Counted from the first letter of the stretch, positions 8,963 through 17,714 are shown. The stretch: 64,000 bases of DNA from Mycobacterium sp. 1274761.0 (GCF_001668615.1 NZ_LZMC01000056.1:1-64000), one strand, 5' to 3'. Notes: generated by a model not told the origin, from the sequence alone. Numbers and translations are program-made.

Positions 8963-9595
8963 TCAGAGGCCGCGGCGGGCCGCCCGCACCTGCTCGGCGA
9001 TGCCGTCATCGCCGCCGAATTCCACCCGGGCGGCGTCGCGGCCGGACAGGAACAGCAGCAGTTCGGGCGCCGACCCCGTGATCGTGCACTGCGGGCCTTT
9101 GCCGACCGACGCCAGCGTCGTACCCTCGGGCTCGCGCAGCGTCACCCGCGCCGGGGCGCCGCCGAGGGACATGCGGACCAGGAAGCGCACCTGCCTGCGC
9201 AACGCTGATGAAAGGTCATCGTCCAGCTCCCGCGGCTGCCAGCCCGGTGCCGCGCGGCGGACATCTTCGTGGTGGATGAACATCTCCGTGGTGTTGACCA
9301 GCGGATCGAGCAGCTTGAACGGCGAATACCACGGCGGACCCGAGGAGACCATCTGCAGCAGGTTGGCCCATTCCGTCCCGTCGGCGAGCTGCTGTTGCTT
9401 GCGTGCCGTGTAGTCGGCCAGCTGGGACACCATGATCCCAGCCGCGGCGTCGGGGCGGCGTTCCCGCAGCACGAGGTGGGCGGCGAGGTCGCGGGTCGTC
9501 CACTCGCCGCACAGGGTCGGGGCGTCGGGGCCGGCGGTCCGCATGGTCTCGACCAGTGCGGCGCGTTCACGGGCGGCTGCTGTCATGGGGCCCAT
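8963..9595 (-). CDS. TIGR03085/maleylpyruvate isomerase-like DinB-fold protein
   Basis: 210 aa four-helix protein of the mycothiol-dependent maleylpyruvate isomerase/DinB-like superfamily. The N-terminal LCGEWTTRDLAAHLVLRERRPD supplies the first metal-ligand His. Further His residues in TEMFIHHEDVRRA complete the usual three-His pattern. The C-terminal half carries the family's small beta domain. Members are often mycothiol-linked, but no substrate is known here. Two ATG starts, at 9595 and 9586, are possible. Confidence 0.7.
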   Translation of the reverse strand: MGPMTAAARERAALVETMRTAGPDAPTLCGEWTTRDLAAHLVLRERRPDAAAGIMVSQLADYTARKQQQLADGTEWANLLQMVSSGPPWYSPFKLLDPLVNTTEMFIHHEDVRRAAPGWQPRELDDDLSSALRRQVRFLVRMSLGGAPARVTLREPEGTTLASVGKGPQCTITGSAPELLLFLSGRDAARVEFGGDDGIAEQVRAARRGL

Positions 9596-9607
9596 TCAAC
9601 GCGCGAA

Positions 9608-10087
9608 TCAGCGATCGCCGCTACCTTTCTCGGCGGCCAGCGGGGGCGGCAACGGCGTCGTCGAGGTCGGCGTGGTGGCTGCCGGGGCGGGCGCCTGCTG
9701 GCCGTGATAGTCCACCATCGGTTCGTCGCGGATCAGCTTGTTGCCGGCGCTGATCACGAGTGACTTCGCGGTCACCATGTAGCCGATGCCGTTGTTCTCG
9801 GCGAAGAAGTTGCCGTCGCCCGACGGTTCGGCCGCCACGGTCAGCTTCGCACCGTCACTCAGCCGCACGCCGCGGTACTGGTACGCGCCGGCGGGTGTCT
9901 TGCAGATGGCGACGCGCGAGGAATCCGTGGCGCCGAATACCACCGCGGTATCGGGAGCGGTGCACCGCGCGGTCGAGTTGACATAGCCACCGTCGTCGGC
10001 GGTAGGGGCTGCTGTCCCCGAGGGCACAGCACCGAGCACGCCGATCGCGCAGGCCGCCAGACCGGCCGCGACCAGAACCATCCGCAT
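9608..10087 (-). CDS. Secreted protein, 159 aa
   Basis: The start ATG 10087 gives a clear Sec signal peptide (MVLVAAGLAACAIGVLGAVPSGTAA). A mature beta-rich domain follows with one Cys pair (TARC and AICK), then a Pro/Thr-rich tail (PAPAATTPTSTTPLPPP) typical of exported mycobacterial proteins. The frame runs on upstream to about 10369, but that part has no signal and would bury the signal peptide. The gene ends 13 bases before the start of the downstream TIGR03085 gene and is probably read with it. Confidence 0.65.
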   Translation of the reverse strand: MRMVLVAAGLAACAIGVLGAVPSGTAAPTADDGGYVNSTARCTAPDTAVVFGATDSSRVAICKTPAGAYQYRGVRLSDGAKLTVAAEPSGDGNFFAENNGIGYMVTAKSLVISAGNKLIRDEPMVDYHGQQAPAPAATTPTSTTPLPPPLAAEKGSGDR

Positions 10088-10219
10088 CACCCGTCCACCA
10101 GACCATTGCGACGGCGGATCGGAAGAACCGGCTCCGGTAACGCCGGAAATTGTTAGCCGGTCGAGACCACAGTGAGCTCCAAGGCGTAGATGCTCCCGCG
10201 TGCGGGTACGGCTCACCTC

Positions 10220-12019
10220 ATGAGCCAACACGTCGCCGACTTCGTCCTCGACCGGTTGCGGCGATGGGGTGTCTCGCAGGTGTTCGGCTATCCGGGCGAC
10301 GGCATCAACGGGTTGGTCGCAGCATTTGGGCGCGCCGACAATCAGCCGCGCTTCGTGCAAACCCGCCACGAGGAGATGGCCGCATTCGCCGCGACGGGCT
10401 ACGCGAAATTCTCCGGCGAGGTCGGCGTGTGCATGGCCACGTCAGGACCGGGCGCGATCCATCTGCTCAACGGCCTCTACGACGCCAAGTTGGACCACGT
10501 TCCCGTGGTCGCCGTCGTCGGTCAGACCGAACGCAGCGCGATGGGCGGCAGCTACCAGCAAGAGGTCGACCTGCAGGCACTGTTCCGCGACGTCGCCAGC
10601 GACTATCTCGTCGAGGTCAACGTGCCCCAGCAGCTGCCCCTGGCGATCGACCGGGCGATCCGGACCGCGCGCGCCAGGCGGTCACCGACGGCCGTCATCA
10701 TGCCGTCCGACCTGCAGGACGAGAAGTACAGCCCGCCGGCGCACGCATTCAAGCAGGTGCCCTCCAGCGATCCCGTCGACGATGTCGGTCGGGTGACGCC
10801 GACCGACGAGCAGGCACGCGCCGCGGCCGAGATCCTCAACGCCGGTGAGAAGGTCGCCATCCTGATCGGCCAGGGCGCCCGAGGAGCCGCCGACGAGGTC
10901 GCCACCGTCGCGGAGTTGACGGGCGCGGGTGTGGCGAAAGCGTTGCTGGGTAAGGACGTCCTGCCCGACGACCTGCCGTATGTGACCGGGTCGATCGGTC
11001 TGCTCGGCACCCGGCCCAGCTACGAGCTGATGCGCGACTGCGACACGCTGCTGATCGTCGGATCGAACTTCCCCTACAGCCAGTTCCTTCCGGACTACGG
11101 GGCGGCGCGGGCGGTGCAGATCGATGTCGACGGCAGCGGCATCGGTATGCGCTACCCCACCGAGCTCAATATCGTCGCCGACGCGAAAGCCGCTCTGAGC
11201 GCGGTGATTCCGCACTTGCGGCCCAAAGCCGATGGGTCATGGCGGGCCGGGGTGGAGCGCAATGTCGCCCGCTGGTGGGAGGTCCTTGAACGACAGAGCA
11301 AGTTGACCGCCAAGCCGGTCAACCCGATGCGGGTGGCCTGGGAGTTGTCTGAGCGGCTGCCCGACGGCGTGATCGTGACGGCCGATTCCGGGTCCTCCAC
11401 CAACTGGTTCGCGCGCTGCGTCAAGCTGCGGGCCGGTATGCGCGCCTCGGTGTCGGGCACCCTGGCCACAATGGGTTGCGGTGTGCCGTACGCGATCGGC
11501 GCGAAGTTCGCACACCCCGACCGGCCGGTGATCGCGCTCGTCGGCGACGGCGCCATGCAGATGAACGGCCTCGCCGAGCTGCTGACCATTCGTCGCTACC
11601 GCGAGCACTGGGCGGACCAGCGACTGGTGATCTGTGTGTTCCACAACAACGACCTGAACCAGGTGACCTGGGAGCTGCGCGCGATGGGCGGCGCGCCGAA
11701 ATTCGAAGAGTCACAATCGCTTCCCGACCTGTCCTACGCCGATGTGGCCCGAACCATGGGGTTGCGGGCGGTCGCGGTCGACTCCGACGACGCCGTGGCC
11801 GCCGCCTGGGACGAGGCGCTGTCCTACGACGAGCCGGTGGTCCTCGACGTCAGGTGCGATCCGGAGGTGCCGCCCATTCCACCGCATGCCACCTACGAAC
11901 AGGCCAAGGAGCTGATGTCGGCAATACTCGGCGGGGACCCCGCCGCCTGGCACCTCATGTATCAAGGCGCCAAGACCAAGCTGGCTGAGTTCGTCCCCGG
12001 TAGTCGCTCCGGCGAGTGA
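10220..12019 (+). CDS. Thiamine-diphosphate enzyme, pyruvate oxidase/dehydrogenase (PoxB)-like
   Basis: 599 aa with the three domains of the POX/AHAS family. The N-terminal PYR domain carries the ThDP-activating Glu in [15 protein letters not shown] (Glu51/52) and [20 protein letters not shown] central nucleotide-binding domain spans roughly 195-330. The C-terminal PP domain has the ThDP motif GDGAMQMNG (Gly442-Asp-Gly) leading to [11 protein letters not shown]. The likely reaction is decarboxylation of pyruvate to acetate or acetyl-phosphate with electrons to quinone. The C-terminus lacks a clear amphipathic membrane-binding helix of E. coli PoxB, so other 2-oxoacid substrates are possible. 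It lies 83 bases upstream of glbN. Confidence 0.75.
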   Translation: MSQHVADFVLDRLRRWGVSQVFGYPGDGINGLVAAFGRADNQPRFVQTRHEEMAAFAATGYAKFSGEVGVCMATSGPGAIHLLNGLYDAKLDHVPVVAVVGQTERSAMGGSYQQEVDLQALFRDVASDYLVEVNVPQQLPLAIDRAIRTARARRSPTAVIMPSDLQDEKYSPPAHAFKQVPSSDPVDDVGRVTPTDEQARAAAEILNAGEKVAILIGQGARGAADEVATVAELTGAGVAKALLGKDVLPDDLPYVTGSIGLLGTRPSYELMRDCDTLLIVGSNFPYSQFLPDYGAARAVQIDVDGSGIGMRYPTELNIVADAKAALSAVIPHLRPKADGSWRAGVERNVARWWEVLERQSKLTAKPVNPMRVAWELSERLPDGVIVTADSGSSTNWFARCVKLRAGMRASVSGTLATMGCGVPYAIGAKFAHPDRPVIALVGDGAMQMNGLAELLTIRRYREHWADQRLVICVFHNNDLNQVTWELRAMGGAPKFEESQSLPDLSYADVARTMGLRAVAVDSDDAVAAAWDEALSYDEPVVLDVRCDPEVPPIPPHATYEQAKELMSAILGGDPAAWHLMYQGAKTKLAEFVPGSRSGE

Positions 12020-12102
12020 GCGCTGGTGCTGTGAGCCGTCGTTTGCGTCGACGCAACCGCGGGACAACGGCCATGCAATGGCGCAGTCGTTCACTGAGCC
12101 AC

Positions 12103-12465
12103 ATGACAACCGTCTACGACCAGATCGGCGGTCAGGAAGCCCTCGAGGTTGTCGTCGCCGACTTCTACGAGCGCGTTCTCGCCGACGACGAGCTCGCCGG
12201 GTTTTTCACCGGGACCAACATGTCGCGGCTCAAGGGCAAGCAGGTGGAGTTCTTCGCTGCCGCGCTCGGCGGGCCGCAGCCCTATACCGGCGCAGCCATG
12301 CGCCAGGTGCATCAGGGCCGCGGCATCACCATGCACCACTTCGACTTGGTGGCTGGTCATCTCGCCGCCAGCCTCGGTGCCGCGGGCGTGCCACAGCAGA
12401 CGACAGACCAGATTCTGGCGGCGATCGCACCGCTATCGAAGGACATCGCTACCAGCGTGGCCTGA
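12103..12465 (+). CDS. glbN: Group I truncated haemoglobin GlbN
   Basis: 120 aa. It closely follows M. tuberculosis trHbN, with [21 protein letters not shown] and [13 protein letters not shown] shared almost exactly (core residues only). TyrB10 (Tyr22), GlnE11 (Gln47) and proximal HisF8 (His70) are in place. The role is O2 binding and nitric oxide dioxygenation in the cytosol. The ATG at 12103 gives a product without the short charged pre-A helix of trHbN; a longer in-frame GTG at 12016 would add about 29 Arg-rich residues, so a pre-A-like extension is possible. The PoxB-like gene upstream is an unusual partner; in M. tuberculosis glbN is paired with lprI. Confidence 0.9.
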   Translation: MTTVYDQIGGQEALEVVVADFYERVLADDELAGFFTGTNMSRLKGKQVEFFAAALGGPQPYTGAAMRQVHQGRGITMHHFDLVAGHLAASLGAAGVPQQTTDQILAAIAPLSKDIATSVA

Positions 12466-12488
12466 CGCAGAAATGCTGTCGCCGTGTC

Positions 12489-12512
12489 GTTTATGTCCAC
12501 GCCGACTGGGTA
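12489..12512 (+). promoter_or_regulatory. Candidate SigF-type promoter
   Basis: GTTT at 12489-12492, a 15-base spacer and GGGTA at 12508-12512 match the mycobacterial SigF consensus (GTTT, N15-17, GGGTA). The -10 element lies about 40 bases before the ATG of the 80-aa gene at 12551. This fits stress or stationary-phase expression. It is a motif match only. Confidence 0.5.
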
Positions 12513-12550
12513 GCCGACGGCTTCCACACCCATCTATATAAGGAGTCGAC

Positions 12551-12793
12551 ATGCCTGCTGGTGAAACAGGGTTCGATGATGTGACGTTCGACCTGATCTC
12601 GGTTCAGTACCACTCGTTGAAGGCGGGTCACGACTACGGGCAGTACGTGCGAGACGCCAAGAACGCCGGCTTGGACGACGTCGCCTCGTTCTTCGAAGAG
12701 GTGATGAGTCAGGACGCGCAGCGCGCACGCCGGTGCCACGAATTGCTCGGCAAAGTGCAGGGTTCGACCGTAACCGGTCCGGCGATCAGCTAA
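12551..12793 (+). CDS. Small helical protein, 80 aa, likely stress-regulated
   Basis: The ATG has a strong AAGGAG ribosome binding site about six bases upstream and lies behind a SigF-like promoter. The product is acidic and helical: VTFDLISVQYHSLKAGHDYGQYV and ASFFEEVMSQDAQRARRCHELLG. Repeated Tyr/His/Glu positions (H17, H23, Glu54/55, His68 approximately) resemble half of a ferritin-like helix pair, but no exact family can be named. It converges on the SDR gene, which ends eight bases beyond its stop. Confidence 0.65.
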   Translation: MPAGETGFDDVTFDLISVQYHSLKAGHDYGQYVRDAKNAGLDDVASFFEEVMSQDAQRARRCHELLGKVQGSTVTGPAIS

Positions 12794-12800
12794 AGCGTGG

Positions 12801-13682
12801 CTAGGCCCCGGGACCATTGGGCCACTTGAGCATCGAACCGGCATCCACCCGGATGTGCTGGCCGGTGATGTAGCGGCTCTCCTCGCTGGCCAGGAACACC
12901 CCGAGGTTGGCGATGTCCTCGGGCTCGACGTACGGGATCGGCATGGCGTTGAAGTAGGTGAAGGCCGGCTCGGCGTCCTCGCGGGTCGGCTTCTTGCCCT
13001 CAGCTGTCATGTCGGGGCGGAACACGCTGTAGATGCCGTCGTTCTGCAGGAGGTGGGTGTTGACGTTGGTGGGGTGAATCGCGTTGACGCGCATCATCTT
13101 CGGCGCCACCTGCAGACACAATGTGTCGACGTACTCGATCAGCACGCGCTTGCTCCAGCCGTAGCCGGCACCGCCGGGGCCCATCATCGGGTTGTCGCTG
13201 GTGCCCTTGATCATGCCCGCGGTCGAACCCGTGATGATGATCGAGGCACCGTTCGGGAGGTGCGGAAGCGACACCGCGACGGTGTTCATCACGCCCAGCA
13301 GGTCGACGTCGGTGGCGTCGACGAAATGCATCGGGTCGAACTCCTTGCCGTATGCCATCGGAAGGATGCCCGCGTTGGCCACCACGATGTCGAGCTTGCC
13401 GAGGTCGGCGACACCGGCTTCCAGTGCATCGCGCAGCTCATGGCGTTCGCGTACGTCGGCGATCCTGGCGAAGACGCGGCGCCCCAACTCCTTGATCGAC
13501 CGCTCGACTTCGGAGAGGTCGTCGGGGGTGGCCAGCGGGTAGGGATTCGAATCGATGTTCCGGCAGATGTCGACCACGATGATGTCGGCGCCTTCTTTGG
13601 CCATCGCGAGCGCGTGCGCACGTCCCTGACCACGGGCTCCGCCGGTGATGAAAGCGACTTTGCCCTCGAGCCGTCCAGCCAT
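12801..13682 (-). CDS. Mycofactocin-coupled short-chain dehydrogenase
   Basis: 293 aa SDR. The nucleotide-binding motif is FITGGARGQGRAHA (residues ~11-24), a form typical of the mycofactocin-dependent SDR subfamily, followed by DIIVVDICRNI. NAGILP and the active-site GYGWSKR (Tyr and Lys) are present, and the insert between beta1 and alpha2 (ICRNIDSNPYPLATPDDL) also fits. Such enzymes hold NAD(H) tightly and pass electrons to mycofactocin. The substrate is probably an alcohol or a carveol-like compound, not known here. GGAGG precedes the ATG. An inverted repeat lies in its upstream region (13693-13731). Confidence 0.85.
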   Translation of the reverse strand: MAGRLEGKVAFITGGARGQGRAHALAMAKEGADIIVVDICRNIDSNPYPLATPDDLSEVERSIKELGRRVFARIADVRERHELRDALEAGVADLGKLDIVVANAGILPMAYGKEFDPMHFVDATDVDLLGVMNTVAVSLPHLPNGASIIITGSTAGMIKGTSDNPMMGPGGAGYGWSKRVLIEYVDTLCLQVAPKMMRVNAIHPTNVNTHLLQNDGIYSVFRPDMTAEGKKPTREDAEPAFTYFNAMPIPYVEPEDIANLGVFLASEESRYITGQHIRVDAGSMLKWPNGPGA

Positions 13683-13692
13683 TGTTCCTCCG

Positions 13693-13731
13693 CGTAAATG
13701 ATGTTCTCTTGATACGCGAACCTAATTTACG
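13693..13731. promoter_or_regulatory. Wide inverted repeat upstream of the SDR gene
   Basis: CGTAAAT at 13693-13699 and its exact complement ATTTACG at 13725-13731 flank a 25-base spacer between the SDR start and the 3' end of lysG. It might be an operator for a TetR-type regulator, or chance in an AT-richer patch. Confidence 0.3.
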
Positions 13732-13739
13732 TCGGCCGT

Positions 13740-14622
13740 TTAATCAATGGCAGGGCCCAGGCCCGTTGCGGCGAATCGCACCGCTTCGGTGATGGTGTCG
13801 ACCAGCGGACTGTCGAGCTTCCAGCACTGCCAGAACAGCGGAACGTCGAGATATTCGTCGGTGATCCGGACAAAGGTGCCGTTTGCGATGTGCGGAGCGG
13901 CGAGTCTCATCGGGAACATTCCCCATCCCAGGCCCGCACGCACCGCGGCTTCGAAGCCCTCGGCGGTGGGAACGTAGTGCACCGGTCGCGTGATGGCGCG
14001 CCGAAACACCTTGCGTACCAACATTTCCTGTAGCGCGTCGTCACGGTTCCACGCCAGAGACGGCGCCGTAGCCACGGCCCCGGCGGTGAAGCCGGCGGGA
14101 AGATTGTCCTGGACATAGCCGGGGGCTGGCCACGGCGACGTAGCGCATGACCCCGATCGGCAGGACCCGGCAACCGGGGACAGGGCGTCGCTCGGTGGTG
14201 ACGGCTCCCATCACGGTTCCTTCGCGCAGCAGGCGCGCCGAGTGGTCCTGGTCCTCGATCCGGATATCGAACAACACATCGGGTACCCGGGCGAGGACAT
14301 CGGTGAACCATGAGCTCATCGAGTCGGCGTTGACCGCGATCGCCACCCGGGCCCGATCGCCGGGGCCGCCGCGCATGTCGGCCAACGCCTCCGACTCCAG
14401 CAGCGCGGTCTGCGCGGCGAGTCGCAAGAGCGGAATCCCAGTCGGGGTTGCCGTGCAAGGCTTTTCGCGGCGGACCAAGACCTGGCCGACGCGCTGCTCG
14501 AGCGACTTGATGCGCTGGCTCACCGCCGACGGCGTGATGTGCAGGCGTTCTGCCGCGGCGTCGAAGCTTCCGTGCTCGATCACGGCGGCGAACGCAGTGA
14601 GTTGCTGGCCGTCGAGCTCCAC
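13740..14622 (-). pseudogene. lysG: lysG/argP LysR-type regulator with a 1-base frameshift
   Basis: The frame from GTG 14622 starts as a LysR winged helix ([40 protein letters not shown]) and continues into the ligand-binding domain to MRYVAVASP. It then runs into an unrelated frame. The proper continuation, GYVQDNLPAGF then ATAPSLAWNRDDALQ to the normal C-terminus, is in another frame. Removing one G from the G5 run at 14121-14125 restores a ~293-aa LysG/ArgP protein. LysG activates the divergent lysE in response to lysine/arginine. The run of identical bases means either a real disabling mutation, phase variation or a sequencing error. The operator and lysE look intact. Confidence 0.85.
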
Positions 14623-14637
14623 ATTAGAGATGCTAAT
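14623..14637. promoter_or_regulatory. LysR-type operator between lysG and lysE
   Basis: A perfect inverted repeat, ATTAG-AGATG-CTAAT, directly abuts the lysG start codon. It contains the T-N11-A core expected for LysR-type regulators. It lies 28 bases upstream of the lysE ATG and is the obvious LysG binding site in this divergent pair. Confidence 0.65.
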
Positions 14638-14664
14638 CCACCCGAAGAAACATTAGCTGTACTG

Positions 14665-15294
14665 ATGTTCCCCATTAACCCTAGCGTCGGTGACGTGGAC
14701 TCGCCCCTGATCATCGGCTTCCTGGCCTCGTTCACACTGATCGCCGCCATCGGCGCGCAGAACGCATTCGTCCTGCGGCAGGGCGTTCGCGGCGAGCACG
14801 TGCTGCCGGTGGTGGCGATGTGCACGCTGGCCGACGTCGCGCTGATCGCCGCGGGGATAGCGGGCGTGGGCGCGTTGATCACTGCCCACCCGGCGGCGAT
14901 CAACGTCGCCAGGTTCGGCGGCGCACTGTTCCTGTTCTGCTACGGGGTACTCGCCGCACGGCGTGCCTGGCGGCCGTCGTCGCTGACACCGTCGGACGCC
15001 GCGCCGGCCCGGCTGGCCGAGGTCCTGGTGACCTGTGCGGCGATGACGTTCCTCAACCCGCACGTCTACCTCGACACCGTCGTGCTGCTGGGCGCGCTGG
15101 CCAACCAGCATCACGACGGGCGGTGGCTGTTCGGCGTCGGCGCCGTCACCGCCAGCGCGGTGTGGTTCGTCAGCCTCGGCCTCGGCGCACGCCGGCTGGC
15201 CGGGTTGTTCGCCACGCCGCTGACATGGCGCATCCTTGACGGGCTCATCGCCGCGACGATGATCGGCCTCGGTTTCGCGATGATCGCGTCGTGA
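14665..15294 (+). CDS. lysE: LysE/ArgO-type amino acid exporter
   Basis: 209 aa, six membrane helices. The first helix [22 protein letters not shown] carries the family [11 protein letters not shown] motif. The central loop ([22 protein letters not shown]) and the [18 protein letters not shown] motif with the Asn-Pro-His-x-Tyr-x-Asp sequence follow. It exports basic amino acids (lysine/arginine). The start may be ATG 14665 or GTG 14695, which would begin nearer the first helix. It is divergent from lysG with the operator between; loss of LysG would be expected to lower its induction. Confidence 0.9.
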   Translation: MFPINPSVGDVDSPLIIGFLASFTLIAAIGAQNAFVLRQGVRGEHVLPVVAMCTLADVALIAAGIAGVGALITAHPAAINVARFGGALFLFCYGVLAARRAWRPSSLTPSDAAPARLAEVLVTCAAMTFLNPHVYLDTVVLLGALANQHHDGRWLFGVGAVTASAVWFVSLGLGARRLAGLFATPLTWRILDGLIAATMIGLGFAMIAS

Positions 15295-15300
15295 GCCCTA

Positions 15301-15651
15301 TCAGGGTGTTTCGGGCGTCACCCCGCACCGGTTGCGGAAGTCGACCGACGGCTGACGGATGGCCTGCAGGTCGCTCTTGGTCGTCGGGTTCGCGTTGAGG
15401 TAGTCCTGCACCTTCTGGCCGATCTGGTCCTTCGGCTGCCCTTTGAGGCTGGTGAAGAAGTCGTTGACGTCGGGATGCTCGGTCAGATAATTCGACGTTT
15501 CGAACGTCACGCCCGACATGACGCGCGCCAGCTCGGCGGCGGTGCACGGTGGCGGCACCGGCGGGTCGGCGGAGGCGACCGCGGTGCCAAAAGCGGCTGC
15601 GCCGGCGACGGCTCCGATCCCGATCACTGCCTTGATCGCTGGGGACAACAT
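15301..15651 (-). CDS. Hemophore-related secreted protein (Rv0203/Rv1174c family)
   Basis: 116 aa. ATG 15651 has GAGGAG six bases upstream and gives a signal peptide (AVIGIGAVAGAAAFGTAVASA). The mature part has one Cys near the start (PPPCTAAEL) and one at the end (DFRNRCGV). Between them lies the family pattern TSNYLTEHPDVNDFFTSLKG, core YLxxHPxVNxFFxxL, and NPTTKSDLQAIRQP. The family includes the heme-binding Rv0203 of M. tuberculosis. Whether this one binds heme is not shown. An in-frame ATG at 15699 would overrun the likely signal start. Confidence 0.75.
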   Translation of the reverse strand: MLSPAIKAVIGIGAVAGAAAFGTAVASADPPVPPPCTAAELARVMSGVTFETSNYLTEHPDVNDFFTSLKGQPKDQIGQKVQDYLNANPTTKSDLQAIRQPSVDFRNRCGVTPETP

Positions 15652-15695
15652 GTTGGCTCCTCGGTGGTGTGGTTGACGCTTCACGATGCGCTTGG

Positions 15696-15992
15696 TCATC
15701 GACGTGGACCGATCCCGCCGGGACGCCCGGGGCCGCCGATGCCGGGACGGCCCGGATCCCAAGAGATGTCGAGATCCCAGTCACTGCCGCAGTACCAGTC
15801 GTACTCACACGGATACGGCACGACAGGCGTGGCGGCCCTCGGCACGCCGTCGGCTCCGCGTACGTCGCCCTGGGCGCACACCGTTGCGCCGCCGTTGTAG
15901 GTGCAGTCGGCCGCCGCCGGGGGCGCGACCACGAGCGCCGTCGGAACGATGGCGATCGCCATTGCTGTGATGCACCGATATCGAAGTCGCAC
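15696..15992 (-). CDS. Small secreted protein, 98 aa
   Basis: The signal peptide (CITAMAIAIVPTALVVAPPAAA) is followed by a mature part with four Cys (DCTYNGG, TVCAQG, YPCEYDW, WYCGSDW) and a Pro/Gly-rich, Arg-ending tail (GRPGIGGPGRPGG). The two Cys pairs suggest disulfides. It precedes the hemophore-like gene by 44 bases on the same strand. No family is recognised. Confidence 0.6.
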   Translation of the reverse strand: MRLRYRCITAMAIAIVPTALVVAPPAAADCTYNGGATVCAQGDVRGADGVPRAATPVVPYPCEYDWYCGSDWDLDISWDPGRPGIGGPGRPGGIGPRR

Positions 15993-16174
15993 GGCCGCTC
16001 CCTAGTTGTTATTCGAAAGACTAGGTAGATGCTCGACAAACCGTGGCGGAATCGCTCATTCTCCGGATTTCCGTTGATTCGCTTCGCGGCTACATACATC
16101 TGCGTCAATGGCCAGCCCAGACGCGGTGCGCGGCGTTACGCTCGCCGCACCGGGCGCTCGAAATGAGGCAGTAG
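15993..16174. other. Intergenic stretch before the decayed gene pair
   Basis: It lies between two divergent units (exported protein on the minus strand, frameshifted pair on the plus strand) and should hold promoters for both, but I see no motif good enough to call. A frame open on the plus strand from about 16108 has no coding character. Confidence 0.3.
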
Positions 16175-16452
16175 ATGGTTGCGACTCAACAGGATTGGGC
16201 GCGGCCGGCGGCTATGCCCCTTCCCAAGGACGGTTACATCGAACTCGAACGGGGCCGGTACGGGCCGGTTTTCCCGAGCACACCTGCCTGTCAGGGCTTC
16301 TCGATCATCGCCACGATCATCAAGTTCGTCCGCGATCACCAGGTGCCCAGCTTCCTGGAATACGGTGAGCACCCCTACGTCCCGCCGACGAAATAAAGAA
16401 GGCATTGCGCCCGAAGGCCGCCTTCTCGGCCATGCTCGACCAGATGCAATAG
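16175..16452 (+). pseudogene. Unknown small gene, probable 1-base frameshift near its 3' end
   Basis: From ATG 16175 a 73-codon frame with mycobacterial codon use reads PLPKDGYIELERGRYGPVFP and FSIIATIIKFVRDHQVP, then stops at 16396. Adding one base near 16384 would continue the reading as ADEIKKALRPKAAFSAMLDQM to a TAG at 16450-16452. That stop lies three bases before the next gene's start. The arrangement looks like the first gene of a two-gene unit with the SnoaL-like gene. No family is recognised, and the frameshift reading is inferred. Confidence 0.4.
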
Positions 16453-16455
16453 ATC

Positions 16456-16856
16456 GTGAGCGCTCCGAACCCACTGGCCGCCGTCGCCCAATACATCGAT
16501 GCGTTCAACTCTGGCGCGTCGAGACCATGACAGCGACGTTCGCAGATTCAGCTGCGATTCTCAACGGCATGGCACCGCATCTGTGGATGGGGCCGTCCGC
16601 AACCCGCGACTGGTACCGCGACGTGCTGGCCGAGGCCCAATTGCACGGCGCGTCAGACTATTTCGTCACCATCGAAGAACCTCTACACAACCAGGTGACC
16701 GGCGACAGCGCGTACGTCGTGGTACCCGCAACCATGACATTCCAGCTGAACGGCCAGCAGGTTACCCAGACTGGCGCATCGTTCACCGTGGCGTTGCACG
16801 AGCAGTCGGACGGGTGGCGGATCGCTGCGTGGGCATGGACGAAGGGCCGGCAGTAG
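16456..16856 (+). pseudogene. SnoaL-like/nuclear transport factor 2-fold protein, frameshifted
   Basis: GTG 16456 opens SAPNPLAAVAQYIDAFNSG, the typical first helix of SnoaL-like proteins, but the frame stops at a TGA after 24 codons. The rest, VETMTATFADSAAIL through GPSATRDWYRDVL and SFTVALHEQSDGWRIAAWAWTKG, is in another frame. One base missing between 16516 and 16517 explains this: its insertion gives SGDVETM and a ~133-aa protein. The NTF2-like fold is used by small isomerases, cyclases and hydrolases; no active-site assignment is made. Mutation or sequencing error are both possible. Confidence 0.7.
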
Positions 16857-16916
16857 CCCCATGCTCGAGCTCCACGACATACAGCACAAAACCTCGCGAC
16901 GATGCGATCATGACGT

Positions 16917-17714
16917 ATGCCCGTCACCAAAACCGTCTTCATCACCGGCGCAGCCGCAGGTATCGGGCGCGCCACCGCGCTGACGTTCGCCCGTCGCGGC
17001 TACACCGTCGGAGGATATGACCTCGACCAGGCGGGCCTGACATCGCTCGCCGACGAGATCGCAGCGCTGGGCGGCACAGCGGTCATCGGCCACCTCGACG
17101 TCACCGATTACGACGAAATGGCCCAGCGGCTGGGCGAATTCGCCGCGCGGACCGATGGCCGGCTGAACGTGATGATCAATAACGCGGGCATTCTGCGCAC
17201 CGGCCTCTTCGAGGACATCCCCATCTCCGAACAACTCAAGGAGATCGACATCAACGCCAAAGGTGTCGTCAACGGGTTGCACGCGGCGTTTCCCTATCTG
17301 CGGGCCACGCCCCGGCCCGTCGTCGTCAACCTGGCCTCCGCGTCGGCCGTCTACGGTCAGGCGGAGATGGCCGTCTACAGCGCCACCAAGTTCTTCGTCC
17401 GCGGACTCACCGAGGCGCTCGACATCGAATGGGATCGATACGACATCAGGGTCATCGCGGTGTGGCCCGTCTACGTGCAGACCGCGATGACCGAAACGAT
17501 CAAGACGGGCACGGCGGAATCGCTGGGCATCCGGCTGACTGCCCAGGATGTCGCCGACGCGATCCTCGCCGCCGTCGAACCGTCGGTTGTGCGCCGCGTG
17601 CTGCACCAGGTGCACTTTCCGGTCGGCGCGCAGACGAAGGCGTCAGCGGTTTCCACCAGGTTGCTTCCCGCCTGGTTGCAGCGGACGCTCAACAAACGCG
17701 TGGCAAAGATGTGA
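16917..17714 (+). CDS. Short-chain dehydrogenase/reductase
   Basis: 265 aa classical SDR. The Rossmann motif TGAAAGIGRATAL is at residues ~10-22, followed by DLDQAG and HLDVTD. NNAGI and the catalytic Ser (NLASASAVYG) and YSATK (Tyr/Lys) are present. The C-terminal ~50 residues, with LHQVHFPVGAQTKAS and a basic end, are longer than the minimal SDR fold. Substrate unknown. It follows the SnoaL-like pseudogene by about 60 bases; SnoaL and SDR genes often work together, so damage to one may matter for the other. Confidence 0.85.
   Translation: MPVTKTVFITGAAAGIGRATALTFARRGYTVGGYDLDQAGLTSLADEIAALGGTAVIGHLDVTDYDEMAQRLGEFAARTDGRLNVMINNAGILRTGLFEDIPISEQLKEIDINAKGVVNGLHAAFPYLRATPRPVVVNLASASAVYGQAEMAVYSATKFFVRGLTEALDIEWDRYDIRVIAVWPVYVQTAMTETIKTGTAESLGIRLTAQDVADAILAAVEPSVVRRVLHQVHFPVGAQTKASAVSTRLLPAWLQRTLNKRVAKM

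Noticed and set aside
10088..10369. N-terminal extension of the exported protein gene at 9608-10087
   Set aside because: It would place the signal peptide in the middle of the protein and has no family match; the shorter ATG start is natural.
16108..16368. Open frame beginning at 16108 as a gene
   Set aside because: Its translation has no motif and overlaps the more plausible small gene at 16175; no ribosome binding site.
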